64,000 nt of DNA from Pseudoruegeria aquimaris (GCF_900172235.1 NZ_FWFQ01000004.1:62001-126000); one strand, 5' to 3'. Positions 41,928 to 51,912 are shown, counted from the stretch's first letter. Notes: generated by a model not told the origin, from the sequence alone. Numbers and translations are program-made.

Positions 41928-43766
41928 ATGGCAAGCTCGTCCTTCGCTGGTCTGAGCGGCGGCATCCTCGCTGGTGCTGCCGTGGCCGTGGTTTTGGCCG
42001 CCGGCGGATATTTTTTCTATCGATCGCAACAGGAAACACCGGTGCAGGAGGCGGCGCTGCCGGTGCAGGCTCCCGCCCCGCAAGGCCCGGCGGAGGCGCC
42101 CGGCGAAGGGGAGACGCGCGCCACGGAAGCCGCGCCGCGGGCAACAGAGCCCGAGCGGCAATCCGCTACCGAGGAGAACGGACCAACAGCGCCGGCGCTG
42201 GCCGCCCCGCAGGCGGATGAAACCGCCGCCGCCCCGGCTGCCGCGCCTGCGCCCGAGGCCTCGGAGGCGGCTGAAGCCGCAGTGGCGAAGGAAGCCGAAC
42301 CCGCCGTAGCCGTTGCCGAGGAAACCACGCCTGAAGAGACTGCGCGCGCGGAGACCGGGGCCGAAGCCGCTGCGCCGACCGGAGGCGACAGTGCCGCCGA
42401 GGGCGCTGCGCAGGTGCAGGATGTCGCCGAGGCCACAGAGGCCACAGAGGCTACGGAGGCCACCGAAGCGGCAGAGGCCGCGGATGCCGCCGCGCCCGAA
42501 GCCGAAGCAGCCCCCGCACCGCAGCCGCCCACCTTCGACGTGGTGCGCGTCGATGCCGAGGGCAACGCGCTGGTGGCCGGGGCCGGCAGCCCCAACGCCG
42601 ATATCGCCGTTCTGCTGGACCGCGCCGAGATCGCCACGACCGCTGCCGACACGCAGGGCAAGTTCGTGGCGCTGTTCACCGTCGAGCCCAGCCCGCAACC
42701 GCGGGTGGTGTCGCTCGTGATGACGACGAACGGCCTGCGGATCGGCTCTTCCGAAAGCGTGATCATCGAGCCGGTGGCGCTGCCCGTCGCCGAAGCCGAA
42801 ACCGCCGCCCCGGAACCCGCCACCGAAACGGTGAAGCCTGAGGCCGAAGCCGCGGTGGAGCCTGAAGCAGCCGAGACCGCCGAGGCCGAACCTGCCCCGG
42901 CGGCCCCGGCGCTGCCCGAAACAGGCGAGGCGGCGGCCGCCGCACCGGCGCCGAAACCCGCCCCGCGCGTGCTGCTGGCGGACCAGACCGGCGTGCGGGT
43001 GTTGCAGGACGCCAAGGGCGCGGAAGCGCTGAGCATCGATGCCGTGGGCTATACCGCCACGGGCGAGGTGCGCATCTCGGGCCGGGGCAAGTCCGGCCAG
43101 ACGGTGCGGCTCTACCTCGACACCCGCGCCGTGGCCGATGCGGCCGTGCAGGAGGGCGGGCAATGGGCCGCCGTGCTCACCAGGATCGCGCCCGGCATCT
43201 ACAGGCTGCGCGCCGACGAGATCGGGGCCGGTGGCAAGGTGAGCGCCCGCACCGAGATCCCCTTCAAGCGCGAAAGCGCCGAGGTTCTGGCCGAGGCGCT
43301 CGGCACCGGCACCGGCGCGGCTGCCCCGGCGCCGGCGGAAAAGCCCGAAACGCAAACCGCCGCGTCCTCGCAGGCACCGGCCGCCGAAGCGACAGGAACC
43401 GAAGCCACCGGGGCCGAGGTGGCCACGGCGGAGGCTGGGGCGACCGGACCGTCCGGGGCGACCGCAACGTCCGGTGAGGCGGAAGCCGCGCCGGTGGCGG
43501 AGGCGGGCGAGGCTCCTGCTGCCGCGCCGGCGGCGCAGGGCGACGCCGTGCAGCTGGCCGAAGCGGCCCCGCAGCAGGAGGCCGCAGCCGAGGCCGCGTC
43601 GGGGCCCGTCATCGTCACCGTCCAACCCGGTTTCACCCTCTGGGGCATTGCCTCGCAGACCTACGGCGACGGCCTGCTCTACGTGAAGGTCTTCGAGGCC
43701 AATGCCGACCAGATCCGCGACCCGGACCTGATCTACCCCGGCCAGGTCTTCACCGTGCCGGAATAG
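41928..43766 (+). CDS. Membrane-anchored Ala/Glu/Pro-rich protein with C-terminal LysM domain
   Basis: A 612-residue envelope protein. Residues 8-30 are one transmembrane anchor ([20 protein letters not shown]). About 40-205 is low-complexity Ala/Glu/Pro, including four ATE triplets encoded by 9-bp repeats at 42432-42467. A beta-rich Ig-like domain follows ([19 protein letters not shown]), another Ala/Glu linker, a second Ig-like domain ([21 protein letters not shown]), a third linker, and a final LysM domain ([20 protein letters not shown] to PGQVFTVPE) that binds peptidoglycan. It probably tethers the inner membrane to the wall; precise role is unknown. Linker lengths are likely variable between strains. 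Confidence 0.85.
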   Translation: MASSSFAGLSGGILAGAAVAVVLAAGGYFFYRSQQETPVQEAALPVQAPAPQGPAEAPGEGETRATEAAPRATEPERQSATEENGPTAPALAAPQADETAAAPAAAPAPEASEAAEAAVAKEAEPAVAVAEETTPEETARAETGAEAAAPTGGDSAAEGAAQVQDVAEATEATEATEATEAAEAADAAAPEAEAAPAPQPPTFDVVRVDAEGNALVAGAGSPNADIAVLLDRAEIATTAADTQGKFVALFTVEPSPQPRVVSLVMTTNGLRIGSSESVIIEPVALPVAEAETAAPEPATETVKPEAEAAVEPEAAETAEAEPAPAAPALPETGEAAAAAPAPKPAPRVLLADQTGVRVLQDAKGAEALSIDAVGYTATGEVRISGRGKSGQTVRLYLDTRAVADAAVQEGGQWAAVLTRIAPGIYRLRADEIGAGGKVSARTEIPFKRESAEVLAEALGTGTGAAAPAPAEKPETQTAASSQAPAAEATGTEATGAEVATAEAGATGPSGATATSGEAEAAPVAEAGEAPAAAPAAQGDAVQLAEAAPQQEAAAEAASGPVIVTVQPGFTLWGIASQTYGDGLLYVKVFEANADQIRDPDLIYPGQVFTVPE

Positions 43767-43915
43767 GCCCGCGCGGCGGGTCTTTTCCGGGCCTGAAGCG
43801 GGCCTGCACAGTGCCGCACAGGTGCCGTGCAAAAACCATTGGGGCCCCGGGCTGGCGGTTTGCCGCCCGGGGCCCTAAGCTGCCGCGTCCGTAAGAATTC
43901 TGCGAAAGCCAGCCC

Positions 43916-45748
43916 ATGCGCCGCCTGACCCCGACGTCCACCGCCCTCGACTCCGATCACCGCGTGAGCGGCTGGCGCACGATCCGCAAGGTCGCGCCCT
44001 ACCTCTGGCCGCAGGGCGAGGCCTGGGTGAAGCGCCGGGTGGTGGCGGCTCTGGCGATCCTTTTTCTCGCCAAGCTGATCGCCGTCACGACGCCGTTCTT
44101 CTACAAGGCCGCCGTGGATGCGCTGGCGCAGGACGGGGCCACGACGCCGGCCTGGATGCTGGCCACGGGCGCGGTGGGGCTGACAATCGCCTACGGGCTG
44201 GCGCGGCTGATGAACGTGGGTTTCCAGCAGTTGCGCGACGTGGTGTTCGCCCGCGTCGGCCAGCGCGCCCTGCGCAAGCTGGCGCTGGAGACCTTCACCC
44301 ATATCCACCGGCTTTCGATGCGCTACCACATCACCCGCAAGACCGGGGGGCTGTCGCGCATCATCGAGCGCGGCGTGAAGGGCGTGGAGTTCCTGCTGCG
44401 CTTCCTGCTGTTCTCCATCGGGCCGCTGGTGCTGGAACTGCTGATGATCTCTGTGATCCTGTGGTGGGTCTTCGACATCTGGTATCTGGTGGTGGTCGCG
44501 CTCACCATCGGCGCCTACGTCTGGTTCACCTTCGCGGTGACGGAATGGCGCGTGCGCATCCGCAAGGAGATGAACGATCAAGACACCGATGCCAACCAGA
44601 AGGCGATCGACAGCCTGCTGAACTTCGAGACCGTCAAGTATTTCGGGGCCGAGGGCCGCGAGGCGGCGCGCTACGACGTGGCCATGGCGGGCTACGAGAA
44701 GGCCGCCCTGAAGACGAGCTATTCGCTGGCCTTCCTGAACTTCGGCCAGAGCCTGCTGATCACCTCCGGCCTCGTGGCCGTCATGGTGATGGCGGCGCTC
44801 GGGGTGCAGGACGGCAGCCTCACCGTGGGCGATTTCGTCATGGTCAACGCCTACATGATCCAGATCACCATGCCGCTCAATTTCCTCGGCACCGTCTACC
44901 GCGAGATCCGGCAGGCGCTGGTGGACATGGGCGAGATGTTCGATCTGCTGGAGCAGCCCGCCGAGGTGCAGGACAAGCCCGGCGCACCGGCGCTGAAGGT
45001 GGAGGGCGGCGAGATCGTCTTCGATGCGGTGGAATTCGGCTATGTGCCCGAGCGGCCGATCCTGAAGGGCATCTCGCTCACCGTGGGTGCGGGGGAGACG
45101 GTGGCCATCGTCGGGCCGTCGGGCTCCGGCAAATCCACCATCGGACGGCTTCTCTTCCGCTTCTACGACGTCTCCGCCGGCGCGCTGCGCATCGACGGGC
45201 AGGATGTGCGCGACGTGACACAGGAAAGCCTGCACGGCCAGATCGGGGTGGTGCCGCAGGACACGGTGCTGTTCAACGACACGATCTACTACAACATCGC
45301 CTACGGCCGCCCCTCGGCCAGCCGCGAGGAGGTGGAGGCCGCCGCCCGCGCCGCGCGCATCCACGACTTCATCGAAAGCCTGCCCGAGGGCTACGAGACC
45401 GCCGTCGGCGAGCGCGGACTCAAGCTGTCGGGCGGTGAGAAACAGCGCGTGGGCATCGCGCGCACCCTGCTGAAGAACCCGCCGATCCTGCTGCTGGACG
45501 AGGCCACCTCGGCGCTTGATACCGACACCGAGCGCGACATCCAGGAATCCCTGCGCGAGATGGGGCAGGGCCGCACGGTGATCACCATCGCCCACCGTCT
45601 CTCCACCGTCGTGGACGCCGACCGCATCGTGGTGCTGGAGGACGGGGTGATCGTGGAGCAGGGCCGGCATGAAGAGTTGGTCGCGGCGGAGGGGCGCTAT
45701 GCCCGGATGTGGCAACGCCAGCTCGCCGAGGAAGAGCAGGCCGCCTGA
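43916..45748 (+). CDS. Atm1/HMT1-type ABC exporter, fused permease-ATPase
   Basis: A 610-residue half-transporter: an N-terminal six-helix ABC membrane domain (about 35-330), then an ATPase domain with Walker A GPSGSGKSTIGR, signature LSGGEKQRVGIA and Walker B ILLLDEATSALD. Between them DQDTDANQKAIDSLLNFETVKYFGAE is the Atm1 subgroup signature, where proteins export glutathione-linked sulfur species or heavy metal conjugates. It is probably a homodimer in the inner membrane. It follows the LysM gene by 149 bp, an arrangement I have no functional reason for. Confidence 0.92.
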   Translation: MRRLTPTSTALDSDHRVSGWRTIRKVAPYLWPQGEAWVKRRVVAALAILFLAKLIAVTTPFFYKAAVDALAQDGATTPAWMLATGAVGLTIAYGLARLMNVGFQQLRDVVFARVGQRALRKLALETFTHIHRLSMRYHITRKTGGLSRIIERGVKGVEFLLRFLLFSIGPLVLELLMISVILWWVFDIWYLVVVALTIGAYVWFTFAVTEWRVRIRKEMNDQDTDANQKAIDSLLNFETVKYFGAEGREAARYDVAMAGYEKAALKTSYSLAFLNFGQSLLITSGLVAVMVMAALGVQDGSLTVGDFVMVNAYMIQITMPLNFLGTVYREIRQALVDMGEMFDLLEQPAEVQDKPGAPALKVEGGEIVFDAVEFGYVPERPILKGISLTVGAGETVAIVGPSGSGKSTIGRLLFRFYDVSAGALRIDGQDVRDVTQESLHGQIGVVPQDTVLFNDTIYYNIAYGRPSASREEVEAAARAARIHDFIESLPEGYETAVGERGLKLSGGEKQRVGIARTLLKNPPILLLDEATSALDTDTERDIQESLREMGQGRTVITIAHRLSTVVDADRIVVLEDGVIVEQGRHEELVAAEGRYARMWQRQLAEEEQAA

Positions 45749-45761
45749 GGCGGCCCGGACG

Positions 45762-45818
45762 GCAAGGCGGGGGCTCTGCCCCCGCACCCCCCGAGGTATT
45801 TGAGGCGAGAGGAATGGG
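45762..45818 (+). repeat. Short intergenic repeat, hairpin plus GAGGTATTT tail (copy 1)
   Basis: GCGGGGGCTCTGCCCCCGC is a strong hairpin, followed by ACCCCCC and GAGGTATTTGAGGCGAGAGGAA. It differs from the copy 108 bp downstream at only a few positions. It begins 13 bp after the stop of the ABC exporter and may act as its transcription end. Confidence 0.75.
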
Positions 45819-45869
45819 CGGCGGCGCCGGATAGGGGCCGCTTCGCATGAATTGGCGCGCGCGCCGGTG

Positions 45870-45927
45870 GCGAGGCGGGGGCGCTGCCCCCGCGCCCCCG
45901 AGGTATTTGGGGCGAGAGGAAAGGGAG
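45870..45927 (+). repeat. Short intergenic repeat, hairpin plus GAGGTATTT tail (copy 2)
   Basis: GGCGGGGGCGCTGCCCCCGC hairpin, then GCCCCC and GAGGTATTTGGGGCGAGAGGAA. With copy 1 it forms a direct repeat in the 310-bp gap between the ABC exporter and the RND genes. Nothing else in this gap looks like a gene. Confidence 0.75.
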
Positions 45928-46009
45928 GGAGCACCGGAGGCTGGCCGCTACGCACGAGTACGGTCGTGGTGGTGGCAGGGCGGGGGCCGGATGGCGGTGG
46001 GTTCGCATG

Positions 46010-46036
46010 AAAAAAGGGCCGCGTCGGCGGCCCTTT
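46010..46036 (-). terminator. Intrinsic terminator of the RND operon
   Basis: On the minus strand AAAGGGCCGC (46036-46027) pairs with GCGGCCCTTT (46022-46013) around a four-base loop, and the 3' arm runs into a T-run (TTTTTT). It is about 22 bp after the stop of the RND transporter gene. Confidence 0.92.
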
Positions 46037-46058
46037 CTTTCTTGTTGCCTGCCGATGT

Positions 46059-49000
46059 CTACTCGGCGGCGCGCAGCGGCGGTTCCGGGGTTTCGTCGTC
46101 CGGCTTTTCCGTGCCGTCGCGCGCTTCCGGGTCCGGCCTGGTGTCGGGCTTTTCGTCGGGCCTCGCCTCGGCCGCCGGTTGCTCGGCCCGGGCCGCCTGT
46201 GCCGTCGCGGGCTGCGCGGGGGCTTCGGTCGCGGGGATCTCGGCATCGTCCCAGATGATCTCGGGGGCCTTGATCTTGCGGCTGGCCTTGTTGAGCGCGA
46301 GGTCGCGGGCGGCCTGGCTGTCGCGGCCCATGGACAATGCCTTGAGGCGGACCAGCGAGGAATAGGCGCCGGTGCGGGCCCAGACGCGCAGGGCGAGCAG
46401 GGAGGGGGTGACGACGAGCGTCAGCACCGTGGCGATGCCCAGGCCGAAGACCACGGCCGTGGCCAGCTGCTTCCACCAGAGCGCGGTGGGGCTGTCGATC
46501 GTGTAGCCGCCGTTCAGGAAGTCCAGCGACAGGCCGAACATCATCGGCGCGAGGCCGGCCATGGTGGTGATCGTCGTCAGCAGCACCGGGCGGATCCGAT
46601 CCTGGGCCGTGCGCGCGATCGCCTCGAGCTGGGGCATGTAGCGCGAATACTCCTGGTAGGTGTCGATCAGCACGATGTTGTTGTTCACCACGATCCCGGC
46701 GAGCGCCACGATCCCGGTGCCCGTCATGATGATCGAGAAGCTCTGGTCCATCACCATCATGCCGATGAAGACGCCGGTCGTGGACAGGACCACGGCCAGC
46801 AGCACCAGCACCGAGTTGTAGAAGCTGTTGAACTGGGCCAGCAGGATGATGAACATCAGGGCGAGCGCCCCGGCGAAGGCCTTCGCGAGGAAGGCACCGG
46901 ATTCGGCCTGGTCCTCGTTGTCGCCTGTCCATTCCCATTCCACGCCGTCCGGGAAGTCGGCCTCGGTTTCCAGCCACTCGGTGAGCGCTGCGATCCGTTC
47001 GGTGGGGGTGATCGGCTGGCCGGCCTCGTTGGTCATGCCCGAGGCCACGCCCGCCTTCACGTCGTAGTAGCGGGATTTGTCCACGCGGTCGATCTGGGCG
47101 AGCTTGGCCACCGGTTCGCGGGTGATGAAGTTGGACAGCGGCACCAGCCCGTCCGCCGTGCGCACGCGCAGGGTGTCGAGGGTGGAGAGCACGCGGTCTT
47201 CCTCGGGCAGGCGGACCCGGATCTCGATCTCCTCGTCCGAGGAATCCACGCGCATGGTGTCGAGCAGGATGCCGCGGGTGACGAGCTGGACCATGCCGCC
47301 CACGGTGGCCACGTCGGCGCCGTAGCGGCCGGCCTTGCGCACGTCGACGGAAATCTCCCAGTCGATGCCGGGCAGGGGCAGCGTGTCCTCGATGTCGGTC
47401 AGGGCGGGGGTTTCCTCGAACTTCCGGCGCACCATGAGCGCGGCCTGTTCGATGGTTTCCAGGTCATCGCCCTTGAGGCGCAGGTGCACGGGCTTTGCCG
47501 AGGCCGGGCCGTTGGACAGCTCCAGGATCTCGGTCTTCACCGCCGGCACCTCGGCAAGCTTCTTCTCGAGCGCTTCGAGCACGCGGTCGCCGTCGAGTTC
47601 GGGGATGTCCTTGCGGTCTTCCCAGGGCACCATCTCGATCTGGATCTGGCCGATGGTGTCGCGCGGGGGCTGCGCGCCGCCGGTGTTGTTGTCCAGCCCG
47701 CCGTTGCCGGCGAAGGCGAAGGCGCTCTGGATGCCGGGCGTCTGCAGCACCACCTCTTCCACGGCCCGCACCGCGGCGTCCTTCTCTTCGAGCGAGAGGT
47801 TGCCGCGCTGGCGGACGTAGACGATGGCCTGTTCCGGCTCCGTCTCCACGAAGAATTCGACGCCGTTGTTGTTCTGGCCGAAGGTCGTGAACACGGCCAT
47901 CACGAAGGCGACGACCCCGACGATGGTCAGCAGCGGCATCACCGGGTTGCCGGAGATGAAGCGGATCACCCAGCCGAAGGGGCTGCGGCGGAAACCGGCG
48001 CGGATCTTCTTCGGCTTGCGTTGCAGCTTGGCGGCGTCCAGCGTGATGGAGGAGAGCATCCCGCCCACCAGCATCATCAGGCCGCCGGGCAGCCAGGCAA
48101 GGCCGCCGGGCAGCGGGCTTTCACCGCCGAAGATGTAGCCGGGGTTGATGAGTTGCAGCCCGGCGAGGAAAACGAGGTAGAGCGAGGGCACCACCAGCAG
48201 CGCGCGCACGATCCACGGCAGCGGCTTCAGGGCGGTGGCGGCGCGCTCCAGCTGGCGCGAGGTGCGCCCGGCCACGCCGCCCACGACGGGCAGGTAGACC
48301 AGCGCCACCACCAGCGAGGCCGAAAGCACGTAGATCAGAGTCACCGGCAGCATGCCCATGAACTCGCCCGGCACGCCGGGCCAGAACAGCATCGGCAGGA
48401 AGGCGCAGAGCGTTGTCGCGGTGGAGGAGACGATGGGCCAGAACATGCGCTTGGCGGCATCGGTGAAGGCATGCATCGGGCCGACGCCCTCGGAGATGCG
48501 CTTGTCGGCGTATTCCACCACAACGATGGCGCCGTCCACCAGCATCCCCACCGCGAGGATGAGGCCGAACATCACCATGTTGGAAATGGTGATCCCGGTG
48601 GCGGCCAGAATGGCGAAACACAGCAGGAAGGAGGTGGGGATGGCGAAACCCACGAGCAGGGCGGAGCGGGTGCCGAGGCTGCCCAGGATCACGATCATCA
48701 CCAGCGCCACGGCGGTGAGCACGGAGCCCTCCAGCTGGCTCACCATCGAGCCCACCTGTACGGACTGGTCGTTGGAGACGCCGACGTTGATCGCGTCCTG
48801 AAGCTCCTGCGGCCACTTGGCGCGCTCGGCCTCCACGGTCTCCTGCACCAGCTTGGCGGTGTCGATCACCGGGTAGCCCTTGCGCTTGGTCACCTGCAGG
48901 GCGATCGTGGTTTCGCCGTTGAAACGGGCGGTGCCTTCGCGATCCTCGAAGGTGAGGTTGATCTCGGCAAGGTCGCCCAGCGTCACCACGCGGTCGCCGT

Positions 49001-49739
49001 TCGTCTTGACCGGCAGGTTGTAGACGTCCTGCGGCTCGTCGAAGGAGGAGGGAATCTTCACGGCGAAGGCCCCCGTCGGGGTCTCGACCTCGCCGGCGGC
49101 GATCAGCTGGTTGTTGTTGATCACCACGTTGATCAGCTCGGCGGCCGTCACGTTGTAGGCTTCCAGCCGCAGCGGATCGATGATGACTTCGAGCATCTCG
49201 TCGCGCTGGCCCGCGATCCCGGCTTCCAGAACCGGATCAAGGGCTTCGAGGCTTTCCTGAAGGTCCTTGGCGACGCGCAGCAGGGTGCGTTCCGGCACTT
49301 CGCCGGAGAGGTTCACGATGATGATCGGGAAGGCGGAGAAGTTGATCTCGTTGATCGAGTATTTCTCGGCGCCGGCGGGGAAATCGGCCTCGACCGTGTT
49401 CATCCGGTCGCGCACGTCGGCGATGATCTTCGTCTTGTCCCAGCCGAACTCGAATTCGAGCGCAACGCCTGCGTAGCCTTCGGCGGCGGTGGAGGACATC
49501 TTGTCGAGCCCGTCCAGATCGGACAGTTCCGTCTCCATCGGGCGCACGAGCAGCTTCTCGGCGTCGGCGGCGGAAATGCCGGGGAAGGGGACGGAGATGA
49601 AGAGCGCCGGGATCTCGATGTCCGGCTCACCTTCCTTGGGAAGGCTCACGTAGGCCGCGCCGCCGGCCACCACCGACAGCACGATGAAGGCCAGGATCAT
49701 GCGCGCGCGCGCGGCGGCCCAGTCGATGATGCCGGTCAT
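46059..49739 (-). CDS. RND-family efflux transporter, inner-membrane permease
   Basis: A 1226-residue multidrug/metal-type RND transporter of the AcrB superfamily, longer than the usual 1030-1050. It opens MTGIIDWAAARARMILAFIV, has VPFPGISAADAEKLLVRPME and LVDGAIVVVEYADKRI (a TM4 motif with the proton-relay Asp), with ALAGIVVNNNIVLIDTY at the second half. Two features are non-standard: an extra hydrophobic insert after TM6 (about residues 495-600, several Leu/Gly-rich segments) and an 80-residue charged C-terminal tail rich in Ala, Glu, Pro and Asp. It starts one base after the adaptor's stop. Confidence 0.9.
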   Translation of the reverse strand: MTGIIDWAAARARMILAFIVLSVVAGGAAYVSLPKEGEPDIEIPALFISVPFPGISAADAEKLLVRPMETELSDLDGLDKMSSTAAEGYAGVALEFEFGWDKTKIIADVRDRMNTVEADFPAGAEKYSINEINFSAFPIIIVNLSGEVPERTLLRVAKDLQESLEALDPVLEAGIAGQRDEMLEVIIDPLRLEAYNVTAAELINVVINNNQLIAAGEVETPTGAFAVKIPSSFDEPQDVYNLPVKTNGDRVVTLGDLAEINLTFEDREGTARFNGETTIALQVTKRKGYPVIDTAKLVQETVEAERAKWPQELQDAINVGVSNDQSVQVGSMVSQLEGSVLTAVALVMIVILGSLGTRSALLVGFAIPTSFLLCFAILAATGITISNMVMFGLILAVGMLVDGAIVVVEYADKRISEGVGPMHAFTDAAKRMFWPIVSSTATTLCAFLPMLFWPGVPGEFMGMLPVTLIYVLSASLVVALVYLPVVGGVAGRTSRQLERAATALKPLPWIVRALLVVPSLYLVFLAGLQLINPGYIFGGESPLPGGLAWLPGGLMMLVGGMLSSITLDAAKLQRKPKKIRAGFRRSPFGWVIRFISGNPVMPLLTIVGVVAFVMAVFTTFGQNNNGVEFFVETEPEQAIVYVRQRGNLSLEEKDAAVRAVEEVVLQTPGIQSAFAFAGNGGLDNNTGGAQPPRDTIGQIQIEMVPWEDRKDIPELDGDRVLEALEKKLAEVPAVKTEILELSNGPASAKPVHLRLKGDDLETIEQAALMVRRKFEETPALTDIEDTLPLPGIDWEISVDVRKAGRYGADVATVGGMVQLVTRGILLDTMRVDSSDEEIEIRVRLPEEDRVLSTLDTLRVRTADGLVPLSNFITREPVAKLAQIDRVDKSRYYDVKAGVASGMTNEAGQPITPTERIAALTEWLETEADFPDGVEWEWTGDNEDQAESGAFLAKAFAGALALMFIILLAQFNSFYNSVLVLLAVVLSTTGVFIGMMVMDQSFSIIMTGTGIVALAGIVVNNNIVLIDTYQEYSRYMPQLEAIARTAQDRIRPVLLTTITTMAGLAPMMFGLSLDFLNGGYTIDSPTALWWKQLATAVVFGLGIATVLTLVVTPSLLALRVWARTGAYSSLVRLKALSMGRDSQAARDLALNKASRKIKAPEIIWDDAEIPATEAPAQPATAQAARAEQPAAEARPDEKPDTRPDPEARDGTEKPDDETPEPPLRAAE

Positions 49740-49740
49740 C

Positions 49741-50919
49741 TCACGAGGCTCCTTCGTAGGTGACTTTCAGCGGCACGCCGTCCACCACGTATTCCTGCCC
49801 CGACACGATCACCTCGACCGTTTCGGGCAGGCCGGTGAGCCAGACGCCGTCCACGCTGTCGCGCAGCACCTGCACCGGCAGGAAGCCCGCCACGTCGCCT
49901 TCCTCCACGATGCGAACGCCCAGTGTGCCCTCGTCGTCCAGCGTCAGGGCCGATTGCGGCAGCAGATGCGCGGCGGCGCCCTCGGCGGCCACGGCGATCT
50001 CTGCGGTCTGGCCGTCGCGGATGCGCAGGTCCGGGTTGGGCACGGTGACTTCGACGCGGAAGGTGCGGGTCAGCGGATCGGCGGAGCGGGAGATGAAGGT
50101 CACCTTGCCGGTGATTTCCATCCCGCTGGCCAGACGTGCGCCGGCCATGGCGCCGAGCTCCACCTTGTCGACCTGGGTTTCCGGCACGAAGCCGACGAGC
50201 TTGATCGGATCGAGCTGGATCACCGTCGCGCAGACGCCGCCGGCCTGAAGCAGGCTGCCCAGTTCGGCAGCGTCGCTTTCCAGCAACCCTTCGAAGGGGG
50301 CGGTGACATGCAGGCGTTCGATGTCTTTCTTGGCGGCCTTCACCGCGGCTTCGGCGGATTGCAGCGCCGCGCGCGCCGAGGCGGCGCGGGTTTCGGCGGC
50401 ATAGCCGCTTTCGGCCAGCTTGGAGGCGGCGGTGTAGTTGATCTGGGCTTCGATGAGCCGGGCTTCGGCCTCGGCCAGCGTGGCTTCGCGGGTGCCGATG
50501 TCGATCTCGCAGAGCAGTTGGCCCTTCTCAACGAAGGTCCCCTTGCGCAGCGGCTCCGAAATCACCTGCCCGGAGGTCTCGGCCCGCACTTCCACCTGGC
50601 GCAGGGCCTCGGTCTGGCCGCGCAGCAGCACGGCGTTGTCCACCGTGCGGGCGGTGGATTTCAGCGCCACGACGGAGATCGGCGGGTGTTTGGTGCCTGC
50701 CTCGGCCTCCGCTGTCTTTGCCTGCTGGGCGATCGTCTGCACCTGCGCGGGCGCTTCGGCCTGCGCGGCTTCCGCCGCATCGCCGGCCTCGGCAGTTGTG
50801 GCCTCCTGTGCGGTGACGGGGCCGCCCGTGGCGAAGGCGACGAGGCGGTCGCGCTCCAGGATTGCCATGTAAAGAACGCCCACAACGGTCAGGGCCATCA
50901 AAATAGAAACCGGTCTCAT
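49741..50919 (-). CDS. RND efflux periplasmic adaptor (membrane fusion protein)
   Basis: A 392-residue HlyD-like adaptor. One N-terminal membrane helix (MRPVSILMALTVVGVLYMAI), an Ala/Glu/Gln-rich stretch, then the lipoyl/barrel-sandwich halves (LRGQTEALRQVEVRAETSGQ; AHVTAPFEGLLESDAAELG-type motif at HVTAPFEGLLESDA) flanking a helical hairpin with two heptad-rich helices, and a C-terminal beta-barrel. It joins the RND pump to an outer-membrane channel; no outer-membrane gene is adjacent. The start is the ATG with GAGGA upstream; the frame is open further upstream but without a ribosome site. Confidence 0.9.
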   Translation of the reverse strand: MRPVSILMALTVVGVLYMAILERDRLVAFATGGPVTAQEATTAEAGDAAEAAQAEAPAQVQTIAQQAKTAEAEAGTKHPPISVVALKSTARTVDNAVLLRGQTEALRQVEVRAETSGQVISEPLRKGTFVEKGQLLCEIDIGTREATLAEAEARLIEAQINYTAASKLAESGYAAETRAASARAALQSAEAAVKAAKKDIERLHVTAPFEGLLESDAAELGSLLQAGGVCATVIQLDPIKLVGFVPETQVDKVELGAMAGARLASGMEITGKVTFISRSADPLTRTFRVEVTVPNPDLRIRDGQTAEIAVAAEGAAAHLLPQSALTLDDEGTLGVRIVEEGDVAGFLPVQVLRDSVDGVWLTGLPETVEVIVSGQEYVVDGVPLKVTYEGAS

Positions 50920-51015
50920 AGTGTCCTCTTCCGCGCCCCTCTGAGAATTCGCGCGCTTTATCGGGGTCAGGTAGGGGCGCCGTGGGTGGAAGTAAACCAT
51001 CGATGCCGAAAATTC

Positions 51016-51031
51016 TGAACTGACCGGTTCA
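51016..51031. promoter_or_regulatory. Candidate TetR-type operator upstream of the RND operon
   Basis: TGAAC-TGACCG-GTTCA is an imperfect 16-bp inverted repeat with 5-bp perfect arms, about 97 bp before the adaptor start. TetR-family repressors commonly control RND operons through sites of this sort, but no tetR gene is seen in the window. The remainder of this 262-bp divergent region shows nothing else that I can name. Confidence 0.35.
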
Positions 51032-51181
51032 ATTCTAGGGACTGTTGCCCGAAAGGCAAGGGTGTCGGGGGGCTTGTGCGCGGGCAGGCGGCACCGGCGG
51101 GCCTTGGCAGCCCGTGGGTAACGCGGTAAGACACCGGGAAAGACATCGCCGCGGGCGGTGCGATGATACGTGGAGGCCCCA

Positions 51182-51835
51182 TTGAGCAACGTTGACAATT
51201 TCATCGACGAGGTGACCGAAGAAGTGCGCCGCGAGCAGTTGCTGCGGATGATGCGGCGCTATGGCTGGATCGCGATCCTCCTGGCGGTGATGATCGTTGT
51301 CGGGGCGGCCACGAACGAGTTTCTCAAGGCGCAGGAACGCGCGCGGGCGCAGGCGCTCGGAGATGCGATGCTGAACGCCGTCGAGTCCTCGCAGGATCCG
51401 GCGGAGCGCGCCGAGGCACTGGCCGCGATCGCGGCCGAGGGCGATGCGAAGGCCGTCGTCGATCTGCAGGCCGCCGCGGCCCGACTGAACGCCGAGCAAC
51501 CCGGTGAGGCCACGGGCCTGCTGGAGAGCATCGCGAAAGGGGGCAGCGCCGGGCTGCTCTACCAGCAACTGGCGCAGTTCAAGGCGCTGCTGATCGCCAC
51601 CGACATGCCCGCCGCCGAGCGCCGCGCCGGTTTCGAGGCGCTGGCCACGCCGGGCGCGCCGTTCCGCCTGCTCGCAGAGGAGCAGATCGCGCTGATCGAG
51701 GCGGAGACCGGCGACACCGAGGCCGCCATCATCCGGCTGCAGGCGCTTCTGGAAGACAACGAGGCCAGCGCGGGCTTGCGCCGGCGGGCTTCGCAGTTGA
51801 TTGTGGCGCTTGGGGGCGAGCTGAGCGCCGCCTGA
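51182..51835 (+). CDS. YfgM-like TPR membrane protein
   Basis: A 217-residue protein with a short N-terminal cytoplasmic stretch (SNVDNFIDEVTEEVRREQLL), one transmembrane helix (about 29-45) and a periplasmic TPR-like domain of Ala-rich helix pairs. It belongs to the YfgM/tetratricopeptide family, which neighbours BamB and Der in many proteobacteria and works with periplasmic chaperones and the Sec translocon. The start used is TTG at 51182, because GGAGG lies 5 bases upstream; the GTG 12 bp earlier would place that ribosome site inside the coding region. Confidence 0.85.
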   Translation: MSNVDNFIDEVTEEVRREQLLRMMRRYGWIAILLAVMIVVGAATNEFLKAQERARAQALGDAMLNAVESSQDPAERAEALAAIAAEGDAKAVVDLQAAAARLNAEQPGEATGLLESIAKGGSAGLLYQQLAQFKALLIATDMPAAERRAGFEALATPGAPFRLLAEEQIALIEAETGDTEAAIIRLQALLEDNEASAGLRRRASQLIVALGGELSAA

Positions 51836-51912
51836 CAGGATGCGAGCCGGCCGTGCCCTGGGCACCGGGCCGGAGACAGAGCAAGAGACCAGACCCGGAG
51901 GGGCGCGCGAGT

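Noticed and set aside
42432-42467. Possible CRISPR or intergenic satellite
   Set aside because: The 9-bp repeats are in frame inside the LysM gene and encode ATE triplets with no spacers.
41247-43832. Extended LOG-family protein of 861 residues including a Gly/Arg-rich N-terminal region
   Set aside because: The extension is the complement of the LysM gene; the LOG domain starts properly at MANSTHPAEP.
46179-49763. 1194-codon plus-strand frame opposite the RND gene
   Set aside because: Gly/His/Gln/Arg-rich with no fold signals and entirely antisense to a conserved transporter.
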